Part shown: positions 14,302 through 16,328 of the stretch, one piece after another
How positions within the stretch are numbered: the first letter of the stretch is position 1
How the letters are laid out: each line of letters begins with the position of its first letter
Assembly: GCA_035541775.1 (NCBI GenBank)
Contig: DATKMP010000297.1
Span: forward strand, 1-16,328
Direction of reading: 5' to 3'
DNA: 16,328 bases
From: DATKMP01 sp035541775
Lineage (GTDB): Bacteria; Bacteroidota; Ignavibacteria; UBA10030
The notes under the pieces: generated by a model
What the model was told of the DNA's origin: nothing
The model's input: the letters and a program-made list of their open reading frames with translations, nothing else
Database searches by the model: none
Translations under genes and position numbers: made by a program

Positions 14302-15543
14302 TCAATCCAGAAAATGCACGAACAATCCGTCGCGCAGTTTGGGTTCGAACCATGTCGATTTCGGCGGCATCACGTTGCCGCTGTCGGCTATCGCCATCAA
14401 CTCATCGAGCGATGTCGGAAACATGCTGAAGGCAATTTTCATTTCACCGGAATCAACGCGCCGTTCTAATTCTTTCAATCCACGAATGCCGCCGACAAAA
14501 TCGATGCGCTTATCGGTACGTGGATCATGAATGCCAAGTATCGGATCTAGAATAAATTTTTGCAGCACCGAAACATCCAAGCGTTCGACCGGATCAGAAA
14601 TTTTTTGAATTATGCTTTTTGCCGTCAACGTGTACCATTGATGATCGAGATATAAGCCAAATTCATTTTTTCTTGACGGATGACTCGCGGCATTTGCTTT
14701 TTGAATCGTAAAGTGTTGTTTGAGCTTTGCGAAAAATTCATTCTTCGTTAAACCATTCAAATCTCTCGCCACACGATTATAATCCATAATGCGAAGCTGA
14801 CTCGAGGGAAAATATACAGCAAGAAAAAAATTATATTCTTCATCGCCGCGATGATGCAGATTTGCTTTTGCTCGTTCTGTCCCGACTCGATAGGCCGCTG
14901 CCGAACGATGATGCCCGTCGGCAATGTACAAATTCGGGATTGTTTGAAAGATGGAAACAATTTTTTGAATCGTTGCAGAATCTTTTATCACCCAGCATTG
15001 ATGGCGAACGCCATCTAAGGCAACGTGATCATTTTCCGGCGTTTGTGAAACGACGCGAGTAACAATGGCATCGATCTCTTTGTTGTCGCGGTACGTTAAA
15101 AAGATCGGGCCGGAATGCGCATTAGTCACGCGCACATGTTCGCAGCGGTCTTCTTCTTTATCTTTCCGTGTGAACTCATGTTTTTTGATAATTTCTTTTC
15201 CGTACTCTTCCACCGATGCACAGCCAACCAATCCGTACTGCGTATGCGTTCCCATCGTTTGCGCATATACATACAACGACGGGACAGAATCTTCCTCAAG
15301 AATTTTTTTATCAATTAATTTTTGGAGATTTTCTTTTCCCTTTTGATACACACGCAGGTCGTGCAAATCGATAGAAGGATCGAGATCGACTTCTGGTTTG
15401 CCGATATGAAGAAATGAAAGAGGATGGCCTTGGACTTCCCTGCGCGCCTCATCGGAATTGAGCACGTCGTACGGTCTCGCAGCAACTTCGCCCGCAAATT
15501 GCGGCTGCGGGCGAAATGCTTTGAACGGACGAATGGTGGACAT
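14302..15543 (-). CDS. DUF1015-family protein, ParB/SerK-like GHHR motif, next to serA
   Basis: The 413-aa cytoplasmic protein is a full-length DUF1015 member. Conserved points are RPFKAFRP at the N-terminus, AARPYDVLN (residues 21-29), KKHEFTRKDKEEDRCEHV (120-137), GPIFLTYRD (145-153) and IADGHHRSAAAYR (207-219). The GHHR segment resembles the nucleotide-binding motif of the ParB/sulfiredoxin fold, and family members have often been labelled ParB-like. It starts 18 bp after the serA stop with GGAA seven bases before the ATG, so the two genes should be one transcript. The archaeal free serine kinase SerK also has a ParB-like fold. I infer, without proof, a phosphotransfer role in serine metabolism. 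A strong terminator follows the gene. Confidence 0.88.
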   Translation of the reverse strand: MSTIRPFKAFRPQPQFAGEVAARPYDVLNSDEARREVQGHPLSFLHIGKPEVDLDPSIDLHDLRVYQKGKENLQKLIDKKILEEDSVPSLYVYAQTMGTHTQYGLVGCASVEEYGKEIIKKHEFTRKDKEEDRCEHVRVTNAHSGPIFLTYRDNKEIDAIVTRVVSQTPENDHVALDGVRHQCWVIKDSATIQKIVSIFQTIPNLYIADGHHRSAAAYRVGTERAKANLHHRGDEEYNFFLAVYFPSSQLRIMDYNRVARDLNGLTKNEFFAKLKQHFTIQKANAASHPSRKNEFGLYLDHQWYTLTAKSIIQKISDPVERLDVSVLQKFILDPILGIHDPRTDKRIDFVGGIRGLKELERRVDSGEMKIAFSMFPTSLDELMAIADSGNVMPPKSTWFEPKLRDGLFVHFLD

Positions 15544-15561
15544 ACAGTTTCCGGGTTGCGC

Positions 15562-16328
15562 CTATGCTTCGAATACTTTATTGATCTTCAATGCAATCTC
15601 AGCCCCGACACGCTCCTGTGCCTCCACGGTTGAACCTCCGATATGCGGCGATACGCTGACGCGCGGATGATTGATTAATGCTTTTTGCGCTTCCGTCGGC
15701 GGCTCTGTGGAAAAGACATCAAGGCCTGCGGCAAAAATTTTTCCGCTGTTCAGTCCTTCCAGCAACGCTGCCTCATCGACCACACCGCCGCGCGCGCAGT
15801 TGATCACCACGACGCCTTTTTTCATCATATCAATTTCTTTTTTACCGATAATCGGCCCGGCCTTTTTATCGAACGGAAGATGCAGGGAAATAAAATCTGC
15901 GTTGGCAAGCACTTTTTCTTTCGTGGTGATCTCGACAAAGAAATCCATGGGCGTGAACGGCGGATCGTACGCCATCACGTGCATACCAAACGCAAGCGCA
16001 CGGCGCGCAACTTCTTTGCCGATGTTGCCGAGTCCGAAAATTCCTAAATTCTTTTTGTAAAGTTCGATGCCTTTGCTGTATTCTTTTTTCGGCCACTTGC
16101 CTTCATGCAGGTCTGCGGTGCTCACATGCAAAAAGCGCGAAACAGCAAGCATGTGCGCTAGTGCCAGTTCTGCAACAGAAATAGCAGAAGCGCCCGGCGT
16201 ATTTAATACTTTCAATCCTTTGGCCTCTGCGGCCGGCACGTCGATATTGTCCAAGCCGACACCACCGCGTGCAATGACTTTTAAATTTTTTCCGGCTTCA
16301 ATTACTTCTTTGGTCACTTTGGTTGCCG
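15562..16328 (-). CDS. serA: D-3-phosphoglycerate dehydrogenase, 5' part cut by window edge
   Basis: The frame is open to the right edge, so the N-terminus (roughly the first 50 residues) is missing. The 255 visible residues form the NAD-dependent D-2-hydroxyacid dehydrogenase fold. The substrate-binding segment KVIARGGVGLDNID comes first, then the NAD-binding GLGNIGKEVARRA, the catalytic Arg in NCARGGVVDE, the Glu in VFSTEPP and the catalytic His in SPHIGGSTVEAQ. The GVGLDNID form and the HIGGSTVEAQ ending point to phosphoglycerate dehydrogenase rather than glyoxylate or lactate dehydrogenase. It oxidises 3-phosphoglycerate to 3-phosphohydroxypyruvate, the first step of serine synthesis. It ends at INKVFEA with no ACT or other regulatory domain, so serine feedback through an ACT domain is not expected. 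It is co-transcribed with the DUF1015 gene. Confidence 0.9.
   Translation of the reverse strand, partial: ATKVTKEVIEAGKNLKVIARGGVGLDNIDVPAAEAKGLKVLNTPGASAISVAELALAHMLAVSRFLHVSTADLHEGKWPKKEYSKGIELYKKNLGIFGLGNIGKEVARRALAFGMHVMAYDPPFTPMDFFVEITTKEKVLANADFISLHLPFDKKAGPIIGKKEIDMMKKGVVVINCARGGVVDEAALLEGLNSGKIFAAGLDVFSTEPPTEAQKALINHPRVSVSPHIGGSTVEAQERVGAEIALKINKVFEA

Noticed and set aside
1..16328. CRISPR arrays, tRNA or rRNA genes, transposase genes
   Set aside because: No regularly spaced direct repeats, cloverleaf-like sequences, rRNA segments or transposase-like proteins were seen.

Overview
The window looks like chromosomal DNA from a member of the Bacteroidota/Ignavibacteriota (Chlorobi-like) group. 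Two secreted proteins end in a type IX secretion (T9SS) sorting domain carrying the signature QNYPNPFNPT, and the metabolic genes fit an anaerobic or facultative heterotroph that uses ferredoxin-linked 2-oxoacid oxidation. This assignment rests on protein style only; no rRNA or other phylogenetic marker is present.

Region 1 (1 to about 2450, + strand) is the most unusual part. It appears to be a small array of integron gene cassettes. Two well-formed attC-like recombination sites (245-368 and 1542-1667) and one collapsed site (2079-2110) separate four promoter-poor genes that all point the same way: an unknown 77-aa fragment, a GC-rich exported alpha/beta hydrolase, a VOC/glyoxalase-fold protein and a two-helix membrane protein. 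No integrase is visible. With this polarity an intI would lie to the left of the window, or the array is a cluster of attC sites lacking an integrase. Two hairpins at 2466-2542 mark the right edge.

Region 2 (2689-6613, - strand) encodes a secreted CE15-type glucuronoyl esterase-like enzyme with two fibronectin III domains and a T9SS tail, then about 480 bp without a convincing gene, then a GNAT acetyltransferase and a second secreted T9SS cargo protein.

Region 3 (6851-10916, + strand) holds an aromatic-L-amino-acid decarboxylase-like enzyme, a tiny double-CxxC protein, a compact 85-bp palindromic element with 10-bp terminal inverted repeats, and the last two steps of histidine degradation (hutI, ftcD).

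Region 4 (10937-13774, - strand) is a tight korDABC operon for a four-subunit 2-oxoacid (probably 2-oxoglutarate):ferredoxin oxidoreductase. It is convergent with ftcD: histidine yields glutamate, and glutamate-derived 2-oxoglutarate is the likely Kor substrate.

Region 5 (13775-16328) has a gene-poor stretch with a frameshifted gene remnant, a strong terminator hairpin, and a leftward pair in which serA (cut by the right edge) is followed by a DUF1015 protein. That pairing suggests a role in serine metabolism.
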